From: CBDUQI01 sp965369325
Lineage (GTDB): Bacteria > Pseudomonadota > Gammaproteobacteria > Steroidobacterales > JBCBZW01
NCBI GenBank assembly: GCA_965369325.1
Contig: CBDUQI010000154.1
Coordinates: 1-14,341, forward strand
DNA: 14,341 bases
Direction of reading: 5' to 3'
The notes below the pieces were generated by a model. The model saw only the letters and a program-made list of their open reading frames with translations. It searched no databases and was not told the origin of the DNA. How positions within the stretch are numbered: position 1 is the first letter of the stretch; each line of letters starts with the position of its first letter. Shown in pieces: positions 14,241 through 14,341 of this stretch. Position numbers and translations under genes: made by a program.

Positions 14241-14341
14241 GATTCCCCCAATTTCCACGTCGACGGCAATTATGCATTAGGCCATTATTATCAGACGTGA
14301 ACCTCTTCACATATCGCAGCTTCAGGTAACATTACGTGACA

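Noticed and set aside
14291..14341. Minus-strand frame open from the window edge for 16 codons, ending TGA TAA TAA
   Set aside because: It could be the tail of a gene beyond the window, and the triple stop is suggestive. Sixteen codons with no recognisable motif are too few to call.

Overview
The window looks like a GC-rich gammaproteobacterial chromosome segment outside the enterics. It carries core genes in a Pseudomonas/Xanthomonas-like arrangement: suhB close to the queA-tgt-yajC-secD-secF cluster, FdxA of the Azotobacter/Pseudomonas 7Fe type, and xerD upstream of dsbC. Genus cannot be named from the sequence alone. I see no insertion sequence, prophage, CRISPR array or obvious genomic island.

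Layout, left to right. (1) Plus strand, 27-2710: suhB (inositol monophosphatase and transcription/ribosome-biogenesis factor), then a YtcJ-type metal amidohydrolase with a lipoprotein signal. A strong hairpin at 2718-2745 separates this pair from the convergent sec genes. (2) Minus strand, 10738 down to 2814: a long co-directional run. It begins with an ECF sigma factor, a zinc-finger membrane anti-sigma factor and an exported two-PDZ protein, tightly packed. It continues with queA and tgt (queuosine tRNA modification), then yajC, secD and secF (Sec translocon accessory complex). A candidate promoter in the 183-nt gap ahead of yajC suggests the sec genes can be transcribed separately. (3) Plus strand, 10843-11959: tRNA-Leu(CAA), a zinc-ribbon Nudix hydrolase and the 7Fe ferredoxin gene fdxA, ending at a bidirectional terminator (12008-12038). 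(4) Minus strand, 14150 down to 12062: xerD (chromosome dimer resolution recombinase), its own terminator, a 352-nt non-coding stretch with a dsbC promoter and leader, then dsbC (periplasmic disulfide isomerase).

Much of the window concerns the cell envelope: Sec export (YajC, SecD, SecF), disulfide quality control (DsbC), a lipoprotein enzyme, and an ECF/anti-sigma/PDZ unit that looks like an envelope-signal module. This last unit is the least ordinary item. Its PDZ protein has no protease domain, and the unit lies directly upstream of the queA-tgt-sec genes. Other items worth a look are an inverted repeat between the divergent ECF gene and tRNA-Leu, a bulged inverted repeat ahead of xerD, and the long, possibly structured dsbC leader. 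The remaining genes are conserved housekeeping genes.
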